Positions 31,225 to 38,770 of a stretch of DNA of 64,000 nucleotides are shown here, piece after piece. The notes beneath the pieces are model-generated. The model saw only the letters and a program-made list of their open reading frames with translations. It did no database searches and had not been told where the DNA came from. The position numbers were made by a program, and so were the translations under genes. The stretch is from a virus, in the IMG/VR virus record IMGVR_UViG_3300013102_000003, positions 70,644 through 134,643 of that record; one strand, written 5' to 3'. How positions within the stretch are numbered: the first letter of the stretch is position 1; every line of letters begins with the position of its first letter.

Positions 31225-31566
31225 GTGAACAGCGTAACCATCACCGCCATTCTTGACGAAGACGACAACAATCCGGTGTTTGAGGTCAAAGACAACAGCG
31301 GCAACGCAACGAACGCCGTCACCATCGATGACGCGTTTAGTATTGCACGCCGGTGGATCAAACCGGCCAAGTCGCTGGAAGAGATGGCCGAAGAGTGGAT
31401 CAAGGCCCACGGTACCAATGTCCTCGACGACATGCGCGAGGACGTTGAAACCGAGTTCGAACTGACCTTCACCGAAGATCAATGGGACTCATTCGCCAAC
31501 ATGATCGAGTACGCCAAGGTCACGATCATCTTCCCCTACGGCTGGGGAGTACCGCCCACCGAGTAG
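31225..31566 (+). CDS. hypothetical acidic protein, GTG start, cassette gene
   Basis: 113 residues, GTG 5 nt after the SD hairpin. Beta N-terminus, acidic helical C-terminal half. Function unknown. Confidence 0.8.
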   Translation: MNSVTITAILDEDDNNPVFEVKDNSGNATNAVTIDDAFSIARRWIKPAKSLEEMAEEWIKAHGTNVLDDMREDVETEFELTFTEDQWDSFANMIEYAKVTIIFPYGWGVPPTE

Positions 31567-31621
31567 TTACAAAACTTCATAGTCTACGGGAGTTGACTCT
31601 ACGGCTCCCGTAGACTATTGT
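31566..31621 (+). promoter_or_regulatory. cassette junction 6
   Basis: Motif 31566-31580; perfect 12-bp arms 31581-31592 and 31605-31616; TTGACT (31593-31598); TATTGT (31616-31621); SD hairpin GTCCTAGGAGGAC (31642-31654). Confidence 0.85.
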
Positions 31622-31657
31622 TAGTAGTACCAACCCAGCTAGTCCTAGGAGGACACA

Positions 31658-31969
31658 ATGCCCGTAGCAACGGATACCACAATCAGCATCGACACCATCG
31701 AAGCAAAGATGGAAGAGCTTGGATACGAGACGGAGTACTTCGGTGACGACGACGCCACCATGTTCTTCATCCGGATCGGTGACAAGGAAATCACCATCTA
31801 CAACGGCGTGTCCGGTGACTACTTCCGTCCGGAGGACGTGACCGTGGCCGAATACTTCTTCGGCATCATGGGCAAGGACCTGACGGAGAAGTTCGCGGAA
31901 TGCGAATCCATCCACGACTTCGTCGCCGTGGTGCAGGACGCAATGGCCGTCAGCTTCATGGCACGGTAG
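31658..31969 (+). CDS. acidic cassette protein
   Basis: 103 residues. Thr/Ile-rich N-terminus, acidic middle (YFGDDDATMFF), helical C-terminus. No family recognised. Confidence 0.8.
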   Translation: MPVATDTTISIDTIEAKMEELGYETEYFGDDDATMFFIRIGDKEITIYNGVSGDYFRPEDVTVAEYFFGIMGKDLTEKFAECESIHDFVAVVQDAMAVSFMAR

Positions 31970-32024
31970 TTACAAAACTTCACTACGGTAGCGGGTTGAC
32001 ACCATCGGCCCGCTACCGTAGACT
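31969..32024 (+). promoter_or_regulatory. cassette junction 7
   Basis: Motif GTTACAAAACTTCAC (31969-31983); perfect 12-bp arms 31984-31995 and 32009-32020; TTGACA (31996-32001); TAGACT (32019-32024); SD hairpin 32072-32084. Confidence 0.85.
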
Positions 32025-32030
32025 ATAACT

Positions 32031-32063
32031 ACCAACCAACCAACCAACCAACCAACCAACCAA
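32031..32063 (+). repeat. tetranucleotide repeat (AACC)n in the 5' leader
   Basis: ACC followed by seven AACC units and AAG. It expands the CCAACC stretch present once in other cassette leaders and lies between the transcription start and the SD of the 32088 gene. Confidence 0.9.
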
Positions 32064-32087
32064 GAACAACCGTCCTAGGAGGACACC

Positions 32088-32444
32088 ATGGATCGTGAAG
32101 CCCGCGCCGAAATCATCTGCAACCTTGCAGGCAAGGACCCCAACAACGAAGCCGACTGGGCGGAAGCTCTGGCCGAAGCTGACCAGCAGATCGCTGACGG
32201 CTTCGAGTACGCCGCCGAGACGTATCCCGCCGCCTACCACTGGCTTGGGTGGGAGTCCGAAGCTGACTTTGAACCCGGACGCCCGGACACGTACTTCCTG
32301 ACCATCTGCCACCCGGACGGCGAAGAGTACGCGGTAATCATCCACCGGACGGTTGACGGACAGTTCCCGCTCGACGGCGAGGTTGCCAAAGGCAAGGAAG
32401 CAGACGCGCAACGGATCGTTGACGCGCTGAACGCCACGCTCTAG
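32088..32444 (+). CDS. hypothetical acidic protein, cassette gene
   Basis: 118 residues. Helical N-terminal half rich in Ala/Glu, then strands (YFLTICHPDGEEYAVIIHRT). Function unknown; its leader carries the AACC repeat. Confidence 0.8.
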   Translation: MDREARAEIICNLAGKDPNNEADWAEALAEADQQIADGFEYAAETYPAAYHWLGWESEADFEPGRPDTYFLTICHPDGEEYAVIIHRTVDGQFPLDGEVAKGKEADAQRIVDALNATL

Positions 32445-32499
32445 TTACAAAACTTGATACGGCTCCGGACTAGACACCTAGTCCGGAGTCGTATAGACT
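32444..32499 (+). promoter_or_regulatory. cassette junction 8, longest stem
   Basis: Motif 32444-32458; 17-bp arms 32457-32473 and 32478-32494 with one G-U and a 4-nt loop; TAGACA (32471-32476) as -35; TAGACT (32494-32499); SD hairpin 32528-32540. Confidence 0.85.
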
Positions 32500-32543
32500 A
32501 TTACCAACGGATCAACCAGATCCCAAAGTCCTAGGAGGACACC

Positions 32544-32951
32544 ATGGCAGACCACGGATACCACCCACTTGGCAAGTACTCTTCCGCCCGCGACGACGCG
32601 TTGCACTTCCTGTGCACCTCCGGATGGGAGATGGGCGAGTTCGGCAACGTGTCGGACTACGGAGTCTACTTCTGGCAGATCAGCAACGATCCGGCAGACG
32701 TGCAGCAGTCCAACGGCGAGTTCACTTCGATCTTTGAGGACTGGCTCAAGGACAACCCGGAGGTCACAGACAGCCCGGAACTGCGGACGGAGCTTGTAGG
32801 CCACTTCATCGTCTCCGAGACGGACAGCGGCGCTGTGAGCGTGCAGGCATTCGATAGCGTGGAAGCGCTGAACAAGTTCTGGCTTGACCAACTGGGACGG
32901 TACGCCGAGTGGGACGACTGCGGTCCGGACTACTTGGAGGACACGGAGTAG
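32544..32951 (+). CDS. hypothetical acidic protein, cassette gene
   Basis: 135 residues, ending DYLEDTE. Mixed alpha/beta; no family recognised. Confidence 0.8.
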   Translation: MADHGYHPLGKYSSARDDALHFLCTSGWEMGEFGNVSDYGVYFWQISNDPADVQQSNGEFTSIFEDWLKDNPEVTDSPELRTELVGHFIVSETDSGAVSVQAFDSVEALNKFWLDQLGRYAEWDDCGPDYLEDTE

Positions 32952-33008
32952 TTACAAAACTTTAGAGTGGCCCTAGGCCTTGCACCTAGGGCCGCTCTAG
33001 TGTATTGT
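32951..33008 (+). promoter_or_regulatory. cassette junction 9
   Basis: Motif GTTACAAAACTTTAG (32951-32965); 15-bp arms 32963-32977 and 32985-32999 with one U-G; TTGCAC (32980-32985); TATTGT (33003-33008); start-site dyad GTTGGTA-C-TACCAAC. Confidence 0.85.
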
Positions 33009-33041
33009 TGGTACTACCAACCCAGAACAACGGAGGACAGA

Positions 33042-33335
33042 ATGAAAGCTCTACTCGCCACCAAGCTTCGCAACCAGATCACTGCCATTGATCCGGTCCT
33101 GATTGTGACGCTCAGGAACGTGTCCGTGAACGGCGTCAAGTTCGGATGCTCCGGATTCATCACGGACCCGCGAACGGGTAAGCACGTGTACGTGAACACG
33201 GACCACAACCACCAGACCAACACAAAGGCCTACTACCGGACCGCCGAGAGCACCAAGGATTACACGGGAGGCATGAACCACTTCGCCTATTACGAGGACG
33301 TGGCAGCGGCAGCGGTGCACCTGCTTACCAAGTAG
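33042..33335 (+). CDS. conserved small phage protein, cassette gene
   Basis: 97 residues. The sequence VNGVKFGCSGFIT, VYVNT, YYRTA, KDYTGGMNH is a pattern recalled from small proteins of other actinophages and plasmids (function unknown). Uses SD GGAGG without the mini-hairpin. Confidence 0.8.
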   Translation: MKALLATKLRNQITAIDPVLIVTLRNVSVNGVKFGCSGFITDPRTGKHVYVNTDHNHQTNTKAYYRTAESTKDYTGGMNHFAYYEDVAAAAVHLLTK

Positions 33336-33380
33336 TTACAAAAATTGAGAGCGGTCCTACGGGGCCGCTCTTAATTTTGC
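33335..33380 (+). terminator. motif plus terminator, no promoter in the loop
   Basis: Motif GTTACAAAAATTGAG (33335-33349); arms GAGCGGTCC (33349-33357) and GGGCCGCTC (33362-33370), TACG loop, then TTAATTTT. Unlike other junctions, the promoter of the next gene lies 130 bp on. Confidence 0.8.
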
Positions 33381-33487
33381 CTACGCTAAGAGCGAAGCTC
33401 AGAACCGGTCTTTCTCGCCACCCGTCTCAGGGCGGCTATCATGTGGGCCTTTCGGCTTACTTCAAGCTTAGCCTACCTGCGGTGCGA
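33371..33487 (+). other. non-coding stretch with several small hairpins
   Basis: No reading frame or tRNA seen. Holds GAGC-GAA-GCTC, CCCGTCTCAGGG within a longer stem, and GGCCTTTCGGCTT. Could be a structured RNA; no promoter identified. Confidence 0.4.
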
Positions 33488-33535
33488 AGTCAACACGGAA
33501 TCCGTCTTGACTCTGCGGTCTACATACACTAGAGT
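33488..33535 (+). promoter_or_regulatory. promoter inside a near-perfect palindrome
   Basis: 12-nt arms at 33488-33499 and 33501-33512 (one mismatch) end in TTGACT (33507-33512); 17 nt later TAGAGT (33530-33535). Likely operator over the -35. SD hairpin GTCCTAGGAGGAC (33558-33570). Confidence 0.65.
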
Positions 33536-33573
33536 AGGTACTACCAGATCAACCGAAGTCCTAGGAGGACAAG

Positions 33574-34167
33574 ATGGAAACGCTCAAAGAAAACGAGAAC
33601 TTCCGTGTTCGGCTCGTTGCAGACGAGTCCTACGACAAGCCGTACGACGAGGGAGCCGTACCCGTTCTCTCCCGCGACTTCAACTACTACCGTGGCGAAT
33701 TCGAAGCCGTCAACGATCAGGCAAAGCCGTACGAGGACGCTGTAACGGAAGCGTGGAACAGGCTCAACCGGGACAGCGACGTTCTGGCGCGGTACCTCCG
33801 CATCTTCCACGGCGCGTACTCCATCATGGAGGACTCTTCAAGCAACTGCGCATACCTCGCATTCGACACGGCAGCGTGGCGTGAGAGCCACGGATTGACG
33901 GACGAGTACTTGGATGCTCACCCGGACGTTCTGGACCGTCAGAAGCTCGCAGAAGGCTCGTTGAGCGAGGTCATGGCGTGGGCGAACGGCGAGGTCTACG
34001 GTTACGAACTTGAGAAGAAGGCTACCGGATGGGTTGTCTTCGCTGACGAGAACCGCGAAGACGAGGCATTCACCCGGTGGGAAGTCATTGATTCCTGCTA
34101 CGGATTCTACGGCTATGACGTGGCGAAGGAAGCAGCGGAAGAGGCTTTCGACAACGCTACGGAGTAG
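33574..34167 (+). CDS. conserved phage protein with DSCYGFYG motif, cassette gene
   Basis: 197 residues. The C-terminal WEVIDSCYGFYGYD after VYGYELEKK is a pattern recalled from a family of phage proteins of unknown function. Acidic. Its promoter is the only one in the array with a long operator-like palindrome instead of the hairpin. Confidence 0.8.
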   Translation: METLKENENFRVRLVADESYDKPYDEGAVPVLSRDFNYYRGEFEAVNDQAKPYEDAVTEAWNRLNRDSDVLARYLRIFHGAYSIMEDSSSNCAYLAFDTAAWRESHGLTDEYLDAHPDVLDRQKLAEGSLSEVMAWANGEVYGYELEKKATGWVVFADENREDEAFTRWEVIDSCYGFYGYDVAKEAAEEAFDNATE

Positions 34168-34223
34168 TTACAAAACTTCACTAGGGCCGTAGGCTTGACT
34201 GGTCTACGGTCCTAGTGTATTGT
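34167..34223 (+). promoter_or_regulatory. cassette junction 10
   Basis: Motif 34167-34181; 12-bp arms 34181-34192 and 34204-34215 with one G-U; TTGACT (34195-34200); TATTGT (34218-34223); SD hairpin 34246-34258. Confidence 0.85.
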
Positions 34224-34261
34224 TTGTAGTACCAGATCAACCGAAGTCCTAGGAGGACATC

Positions 34262-34600
34262 ATGAAACTGCATTCCGACAAGCTCACTGAGGCGGATATC
34301 CGCAAAGCACTGGACACGGCACGCGGCAAGGGCCACGTCACCGGAGGCCTTGAATGCTACATGCTGGAAGAGCAGGTCTCTAGGAGCCGTGCTAACGGCT
34401 TCGAAATCCGCCTTGGCTCCACATACGCGGACGGCATCCACAAGCGCAAGACGATGGACAACAGCGGCAACTACGCCGCGACGTGGCACGAGTGGGGATG
34501 GTTCATTGTGGAACTGTTCGCACTTGACAGCGGGATGACGTTCGGGCGGTACATGTCCGAAAGCGACTTCCACGGCCAGACGCGGTACGCGTTCTGCTAG
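34262..34600 (+). CDS. conserved small phage protein, cassette gene
   Basis: 112 residues. AATWHEWGWFI, ALDSGM and SDFHGQTRY form a pattern recalled from actinophage hypothetical proteins. Function unknown. Confidence 0.8.
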   Translation: MKLHSDKLTEADIRKALDTARGKGHVTGGLECYMLEEQVSRSRANGFEIRLGSTYADGIHKRKTMDNSGNYAATWHEWGWFIVELFALDSGMTFGRYMSESDFHGQTRYAFC

Positions 34601-34655
34601 TTACAAAACTTCACTAGGGCAGGGACTGGACACGGTCCCTGTCCTAGTGTATTGT
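34600..34655 (+). promoter_or_regulatory. cassette junction 11
   Basis: Motif 34600-34614; 14-bp arms 34613-34626 and 34635-34648 with one G-U; TGGACA (34627-34632); TATTGT (34650-34655); SD hairpin 34674-34686; start-site dyad as in junction 9. Confidence 0.85.
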
Positions 34656-34689
34656 TGGTACTACCAACCAAGAGTCCTAGGAGGACAAA

Positions 34690-35190
34690 ATGCTTGAACA
34701 GGATGATTACTTCGGAGCCGATGAACTGGGTCTTGACGATTTGAACCAGTACATTCAGATCAACATCTCCGAGAAAACGGATGATGACGGCAACCGTATC
34801 GACGGTACCGTGACAGCCGTGATCGACGTACAGGAGAACCTTCGGTTCCACCGTGACCTCGACCGCGAAAAGGGGAACCCCTTCAACCAGTTGTTCGACG
34901 CTGACGGCATGTTCGCGCCGAACGTCTACAAGGCGTTGGAGACCATCATCCGGGAGCGCTACAAGGGCGAGGATTTCAGCGCTGACGGCGACGTGGACGC
35001 TGACGATGATTTCATTCAGTTCACGCTGGTGCTTGACGTGCCAGCGGAAACGACACCGGCTGAATTGGGCGGGAAGATTTGGGAAGAGACGGAGATTGTC
35101 GCTTTCCACAACGAATCCGACCCCGGAACGTTCGGCAGCCCGTACCTGTTCGGTTCGCTGATCTACGATGAACTGCGGAAGCTCGACTAG
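34690..35190 (+). CDS. highly acidic cassette protein
   Basis: 166 residues, Asp-rich at both ends (LEQDDYFGADELGLDDL; DGDVDADDDF). Could mimic nucleic acid (inference). No family recognised. Confidence 0.8.
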   Translation: MLEQDDYFGADELGLDDLNQYIQINISEKTDDDGNRIDGTVTAVIDVQENLRFHRDLDREKGNPFNQLFDADGMFAPNVYKALETIIRERYKGEDFSADGDVDADDDFIQFTLVLDVPAETTPAELGGKIWEETEIVAFHNESDPGTFGSPYLFGSLIYDELRKLD

Positions 35191-35246
35191 TTACAAAACT
35201 TCGTACGGTCCGGAGGGTTGACAGACTCTCCGGACCGTGAGAAGCT
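35190..35246 (+). promoter_or_regulatory. cassette junction 12, extended -10 subclass
   Basis: Motif GTTACAAAACTTCGT (35190-35204); perfect 11-bp arms 35205-35215 and 35228-35238; TTGACA (35218-35223); 17 nt to GAAGCT (35241-35246), preceded by TGA. Confidence 0.75.
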
Positions 35247-35292
35247 TTACTTACAAGGAAGCACAAACAACTACCGTCTCTAGGGGGACAAA

Positions 35293-35481
35293 GTGGATTA
35301 CTGGACCAAACGAGGATTCAAGCTCAACGGCACACGTCAGGTTGGCACGTACATTGCCAGCAAGCCGGGAAAGCATGCCGTGTTGACCACCAATATCTTC
35401 GATGAACTGGTGCACGACGGCGAATGGTTCTACACGGAGGCGCAAGCAGCCGAGGCCGTCCGCGAACTTGTCAACGTCTAG
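35293..35481 (+). CDS. small hypothetical protein, GTG start, cassette gene
   Basis: 62 residues, SD AGGGGG. Basic N-terminus, acidic helical C-terminus. Function unknown. Confidence 0.8.
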   Translation: MDYWTKRGFKLNGTRQVGTYIASKPGKHAVLTTNIFDELVHDGEWFYTEAQAAEAVRELVNV

Positions 35482-35496
35482 CAAACCTGCTAGAGT
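35468..35496 (+). promoter_or_regulatory. promoter without motif or hairpin
   Basis: TTGTCA (35468-35473), 17 nt, TAGAGT (35491-35496); SD hairpin GTCCTAGGGGGAC (35516-35528). One of the few array promoters lacking the upstream motif. Confidence 0.65.
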
Positions 35497-35531
35497 CTAA
35501 GTATCAACCAAAACCGTCCTAGGGGGACAAA

Positions 35532-35828
35532 ATGACTGCATCCGTTATCACCAAACTCTCACCCGTCAACGAGGACGCTACGTGGACCAAGACCCCGTAC
35601 GCGTTGGAAATCAAAGGCCAGCCGGAACGGCGCGTGACCGTCTCCCGTATCCTCAACCCGGACACCGGAGCAAAGACCGTCCACATCGTCGCTCTCGCAG
35701 CCAACGGCGTGCCCGTGGTGCCGCTCTCGACGCTGGACCAGATCGCCCGGAACATTCTCCCCGGTGCACGCATCCGGACGCCTCACAAGGCCGACAACCG
35801 GCTGACGCGGGTTTACGCGGCCAGCTAG
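35532..35828 (+). CDS. hypothetical protein, cassette gene
   Basis: 98 residues. Beta-rich N-terminal two thirds, basic C-terminus. Function unknown. Confidence 0.8.
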   Translation: MTASVITKLSPVNEDATWTKTPYALEIKGQPERRVTVSRILNPDTGAKTVHIVALAANGVPVVPLSTLDQIARNILPGARIRTPHKADNRLTRVYAAS

Positions 35829-35886
35829 TTACAAAAGTTGCTAAGGACTCTACCGCTTGACGGTAGGGTCCTTAGTGCTGTAGTCT
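35828..35886 (+). promoter_or_regulatory. cassette junction 13
   Basis: Motif GTTACAAAAGTTGCT (35828-35842); 15-bp arms 35841-35855 and 35861-35875 with one U-G; TTGACG (35857-35862); TAGTCT (35881-35886); SD hairpin GGCTTAGGAGGCC (35917-35929). Confidence 0.8.
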
Positions 35887-35933
35887 ATAGATAGATGGTT
35901 CAACCGGGACCACCAAGGCTTAGGAGGCCCACC

Positions 35934-36146
35934 GTGCACGAGACCCAAACCTCACAGCGTAGTCCGCTCAACTTCATGGCTGGCGACACCGTCACCATTG
36001 AAGGCATGTTGGTGGCCGTTACCCGCGTCAAGGCCGAGACGGCGTTCCTCGTACGCGTAGACGGCAACTGCCGTAGCTTCCCCGTTTCCATGGTGCTGGA
36101 AGCTCACGGGAAGTACACCGTAAGCCGTACGGTCTACGTACCGTAG
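35934..36146 (+). CDS. small beta-barrel-like protein, GTG start, cassette gene
   Basis: 70 residues. MAGDTVTIEGMLVAVTRVK then AFLVRVDG is barrel-like, linking this array to the KOW-like family of the left arm. Confidence 0.75.
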   Translation: MHETQTSQRSPLNFMAGDTVTIEGMLVAVTRVKAETAFLVRVDGNCRSFPVSMVLEAHGKYTVSRTVYVP

Positions 36147-36201
36147 TTACAAAACTTCACAGCGGTCCGGGTTGGACAACCGGCCCGGACTGCTGTAGTC
36201 T
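36146..36201 (+). promoter_or_regulatory. cassette junction 14
   Basis: Motif 36146-36160; 11-bp arms 36161-36171 and 36184-36194 with one G-U; TGGACA (36173-36178); TAGTCT (36196-36201); SD hairpin GTCCGTAGGAGGAC (36233-36246). Confidence 0.85.
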
Positions 36202-36249
36202 ATGTATAGAAGGTTCAACCGGAACCGGAACAGTCCGTAGGAGGACAAA

Positions 36250-36771
36250 ATGTCTGAATGGTCAGCCGCTCGTAAGCTCGCAGCCCTCTACCAGTCTCCC
36301 GGATGGGCCGGTATCGGGTTTGCCCGGTTCGCGTCCACCGGAACCAACACGCCGGAACTGTGGAAGAATATCGAATACACAGAGCGGGAAGCAGCGGCAG
36401 GGAAGCCCGGAACGGAGGAATGGGCGGCGGATATGGTCCGCCTACGGGAACTGCTCGCAGCGGACGGCGTGACGCCTCCTAAGTTCGAAGAGGACGATGT
36501 AGTCCGGTTCGCAGACGGCAACGGCAAGATGCACCTGTGGGGCGACAACGTCGAAATTGACTACATGTTCGTCAAGAGCTACGCGGAGGATGGGCGCGTG
36601 GAAGTCACCAGCCACCCGTACACGTTCACCTTCGAAGAGTCCGCGCTAGTCAAGGTTGGCGAGGCGTACGACACGGAATACGACACGGACCCGGCCAGCG
36701 ACACGTACGGCGACGAAATCTACAAGTGGCTCCCGGAACTGAATGAGCGGGAAGACGAGGACGAGGACTAG
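36250..36771 (+). CDS. acidic cassette protein
   Basis: 173 residues; helical N-terminus with basic SAARK, barrel-like centre (FEEDDVVRFADG), and an Asp/Glu-rich tail ending EDEDED. Function unknown. Confidence 0.8.
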   Translation: MSEWSAARKLAALYQSPGWAGIGFARFASTGTNTPELWKNIEYTEREAAAGKPGTEEWAADMVRLRELLAADGVTPPKFEEDDVVRFADGNGKMHLWGDNVEIDYMFVKSYAEDGRVEVTSHPYTFTFEESALVKVGEAYDTEYDTDPASDTYGDEIYKWLPELNEREDEDED

Positions 36772-36827
36772 TTACAAAACTTCACTAGCAGCGGGGACTT
36801 GCGAGAGTCCCCGCTCTAGTGTAAAGT
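36771..36827 (+). promoter_or_regulatory. cassette junction 15
   Basis: Motif 36771-36785; 15-bp stem with a 1-nt bulge (36784-36799, then to about 36820); TTGCGA (36799-36804); TAAAGT (36822-36827); SD hairpin 36844-36856. Confidence 0.85.
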
Positions 36828-36859
36828 GGTACTTACCAACGAAGTCCTAGGAGGACAAA

Positions 36860-37228
36860 ATGCTTGAAGGTTTCCGGTTCACTGCAAAGCGGATCAACAA
36901 CACCAACCGCGAATTCCCCAACGCGGACGCGTGGTCTTGCAAGGTCACGAACCCGAGCGGTAAGACCCTCTCCCGCCAGTACTTCAAAGGATACGGCCAC
37001 CATGGCGCGAAGCCGACCATCGAAGAGTTCATGGGATCGCTGATCTCGGATGCTGAATGCGTTGAATACCGTAGCGAACGGGAGTTTGCCGATGATCTCG
37101 GATACGACTACAGCAGCCGCGAAGAGATCGCCCGCGTTCACAAGATCTACAACGCATGCGTCAAGATTGCCGACCGGCTCACGGAGTTCCTGACGGCGGA
37201 CGAACGCGAAGCATTCCGGGAGGACTAG
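36860..37228 (+). CDS. conserved small phage protein, cassette gene
   Basis: 122 residues. GYGHHGAKPTIEEFMGSLIS, FADDLGYDYSSREE matches a layout recalled in many phage hypothetical proteins (GxGH, P, then an fGYD motif). Function unknown. Confidence 0.8.
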   Translation: MLEGFRFTAKRINNTNREFPNADAWSCKVTNPSGKTLSRQYFKGYGHHGAKPTIEEFMGSLISDAECVEYRSEREFADDLGYDYSSREEIARVHKIYNACVKIADRLTEFLTADEREAFRED

Positions 37229-37285
37229 TTACAAAACTTCACTAGGGCCGGTAGCTTGACGCTATCGGCTCTAGTGCTGTAGAGT
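37228..37285 (+). promoter_or_regulatory. cassette junction 16
   Basis: Motif 37228-37242; 15-bp arms 37241-37255 and 37261-37275 with two G-U pairs; TTGACG (37256-37261); TAGAGT (37280-37285). Confidence 0.85.
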
Positions 37286-37332
37286 CTTACTTAGAGGGAA
37301 CAACCGGTTCCCGTGAGTCCCTAGGAGGGGCA

Positions 37333-37581
37333 ATGTTCATTGCAGTTCGCGGCAAGGCCGACCGGATGCAGGAAGTACCGGCGTACCTCTACAGCGGCCA
37401 GAGCGTCGCTACAGAGCCTGTAACGGGCCTGTACGGCACGTTCGTAGTCGTAGACACCGGCAGCGCCGACGCCTACCGCGCTAGCTACGTGGCAGGCCGG
37501 TTGCAGTCCGGTATGTTCGGCGCAACGGTGTTCGACACCATCGAAGAGGCTAAGGCCTACATCGAAGCCGAAAAGGACTAG
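37333..37581 (+). CDS. hypothetical protein, cassette gene
   Basis: 82 residues, SD AGGAGGGG inside a CCC/GGG mini-hairpin. Mixed alpha/beta. Function unknown. Confidence 0.8.
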   Translation: MFIAVRGKADRMQEVPAYLYSGQSVATEPVTGLYGTFVVVDTGSADAYRASYVAGRLQSGMFGATVFDTIEEAKAYIEAEKD

Positions 37582-37637
37582 TTACAAAACTTCATAGGAG
37601 CGGCGGACTAGACAATGGTCCGCCGTTCCTGTAGATT
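37581..37637 (+). promoter_or_regulatory. cassette junction 17
   Basis: Motif 37581-37595; 13-bp arms 37596-37608 and 37618-37630 with one G-U; TAGACA (37609-37614); TAGATT (37632-37637); SD hairpin 37657-37669. Confidence 0.85.
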
Positions 37638-37672
37638 TGTTCTATCAGCCGATGAAGTCCTAGGAGGACAAA

Positions 37673-37900
37673 GTGAACAAGCGAGCCGCCGAAAAGGTAC
37701 TGGAAGAAGTCAAGGAACAGTTCGGAACGGATGAACCGGCCCTGTACGACGCCGACCACGAAGAGCTTTCGGAAGGCTCTTGGTCTATCGCGTGGGAGGG
37801 CAGCGGTATGGACTGCTGGCCTGCACACTTCAAGACGGAAGTTCCGGGAGTGTTCACGGAGCCTATCGCGTCGTGGTGCCTCGGAGTCTACGACGCGTAA
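37673..37900 (+). CDS. hypothetical acidic protein, GTG start, cassette gene
   Basis: 75 residues. Helical N-terminus, Trp/Cys-containing C-terminal half. The stop is TAA, and the motif that follows is GTAACAAAACTTCAT. Function unknown. Confidence 0.8.
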   Translation: MNKRAAEKVLEEVKEQFGTDEPALYDADHEELSEGSWSIAWEGSGMDCWPAHFKTEVPGVFTEPIASWCLGVYDA

Positions 37901-37953
37901 CAAAACTTCATAGGGCCGGTGGATTGGACAACAGTCCACCGGTCCTGTAGTCT
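37897..37953 (+). promoter_or_regulatory. cassette junction 18
   Basis: Motif variant 37897-37911 overlapping the TAA stop; 12-bp arms 37912-37923 and 37935-37946 with one G-U; TGGACA (37925-37930); TAGTCT (37948-37953); SD hairpin 37985-37997. Confidence 0.85.
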
Positions 37954-38000
37954 TTACTTATCGGATCAACCGAATCCGCTGAATGTCCTAGGAGGACAAA

Positions 38001-38345
38001 ATGTCTGATCGTATCTCCCGCGCCGACGTTGTTGCAGCTACCGCGTGGCTCCAGAAGGAAGCGCACCGGCTCGAAATCCTCCCGCGTGATGCCTACCTCG
38101 TTTTCTCACCCGGCAACACGAGTCAGGGCCACTCGCCGGAAGTGTCCGTGTTCCTGACCGAACCGGCCAGCAACGGACGCCAGACAATGCGCGTCAACTT
38201 CCTGCCCGCGTTCACCTACAAGACCACACGTAAGCAGGCGTGGCAGCTTATCAACGCGGCAGCGCGTGCACTGGCAGCGGTGCCCACGCGGGAAGACCCG
38301 ATCATGTGCAACGAGTGCATCGAATACAACGACCGTCAGGTCTAG
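38001..38345 (+). CDS. hypothetical protein, cassette gene
   Basis: 114 residues. Helix-strand-helix layout with basic surface and a C-terminal CNEC pair. Function unknown. Confidence 0.8.
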   Translation: MSDRISRADVVAATAWLQKEAHRLEILPRDAYLVFSPGNTSQGHSPEVSVFLTEPASNGRQTMRVNFLPAFTYKTTRKQAWQLINAAARALAAVPTREDPIMCNECIEYNDRQV

Positions 38346-38402
38346 TTACAAAACTTCACTACGGTCCTAGGTGTTGCGCCTAGGGCCGTAGTGCTGTAGT
38401 CT
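38345..38402 (+). promoter_or_regulatory. cassette junction 19
   Basis: Motif 38345-38359; 14-bp arms 38358-38371 and 38379-38392 with one U-G; TTGCGC (38374-38379); TAGTCT (38397-38402). Confidence 0.85.
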
Positions 38403-38445
38403 ATCTATATCGGTTCAACCGGAACCGCCAAGCTTAGGAGTCACC

Positions 38446-38733
38446 TTGAAGACTGAAGTCAAGTTCACTGCATCCGTCAACAACGCGGACACGGAGGAAG
38501 AGTTCCACGGTTGGGTAGATCCCCAGTACAGCATGTGGACGCTGTTCGAGGATGAACCGGAGCGCCGCTACGTGTTCGACACGCGGGAAGAGGCGGAAGA
38601 GTTCGTTGACTCCACAATCGGAAGTGCGGACCACTTCGACGGCGAAGACTGGTACGCGGCGGATGCCAAGATGAACTTGGAGTCCGGCGAAGACTGGTCC
38701 TACCATGCACGGTTCTACGAAGTCTCAGAGTAA
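38446..38733 (+). CDS. hypothetical acidic protein, TTG start, cassette gene
   Basis: 95 residues, TTG behind TTAGGAGTC. Acidic, aromatic-rich. Ends at a strong terminator. Function unknown. Confidence 0.8.
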   Translation: MKTEVKFTASVNNADTEEEFHGWVDPQYSMWTLFEDEPERRYVFDTREEAEEFVDSTIGSADHFDGEDWYAADAKMNLESGEDWSYHARFYEVSE

Positions 38734-38741
38734 CACCAACG

Positions 38742-38770
38742 AAAGGCCCTGCTACGGCAGGGCCTTTCTT
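38742..38770 (+). terminator. strong intrinsic terminator
   Basis: AAAGGCCCTGC-TACG-GCAGGGCCTTT then CTT. Confidence 0.85.

Noticed and set aside
33371-33487. tRNA gene
   Set aside because: Small hairpins are present but no cloverleaf or T-loop motif could be built; no tRNA was seen anywhere in the window.
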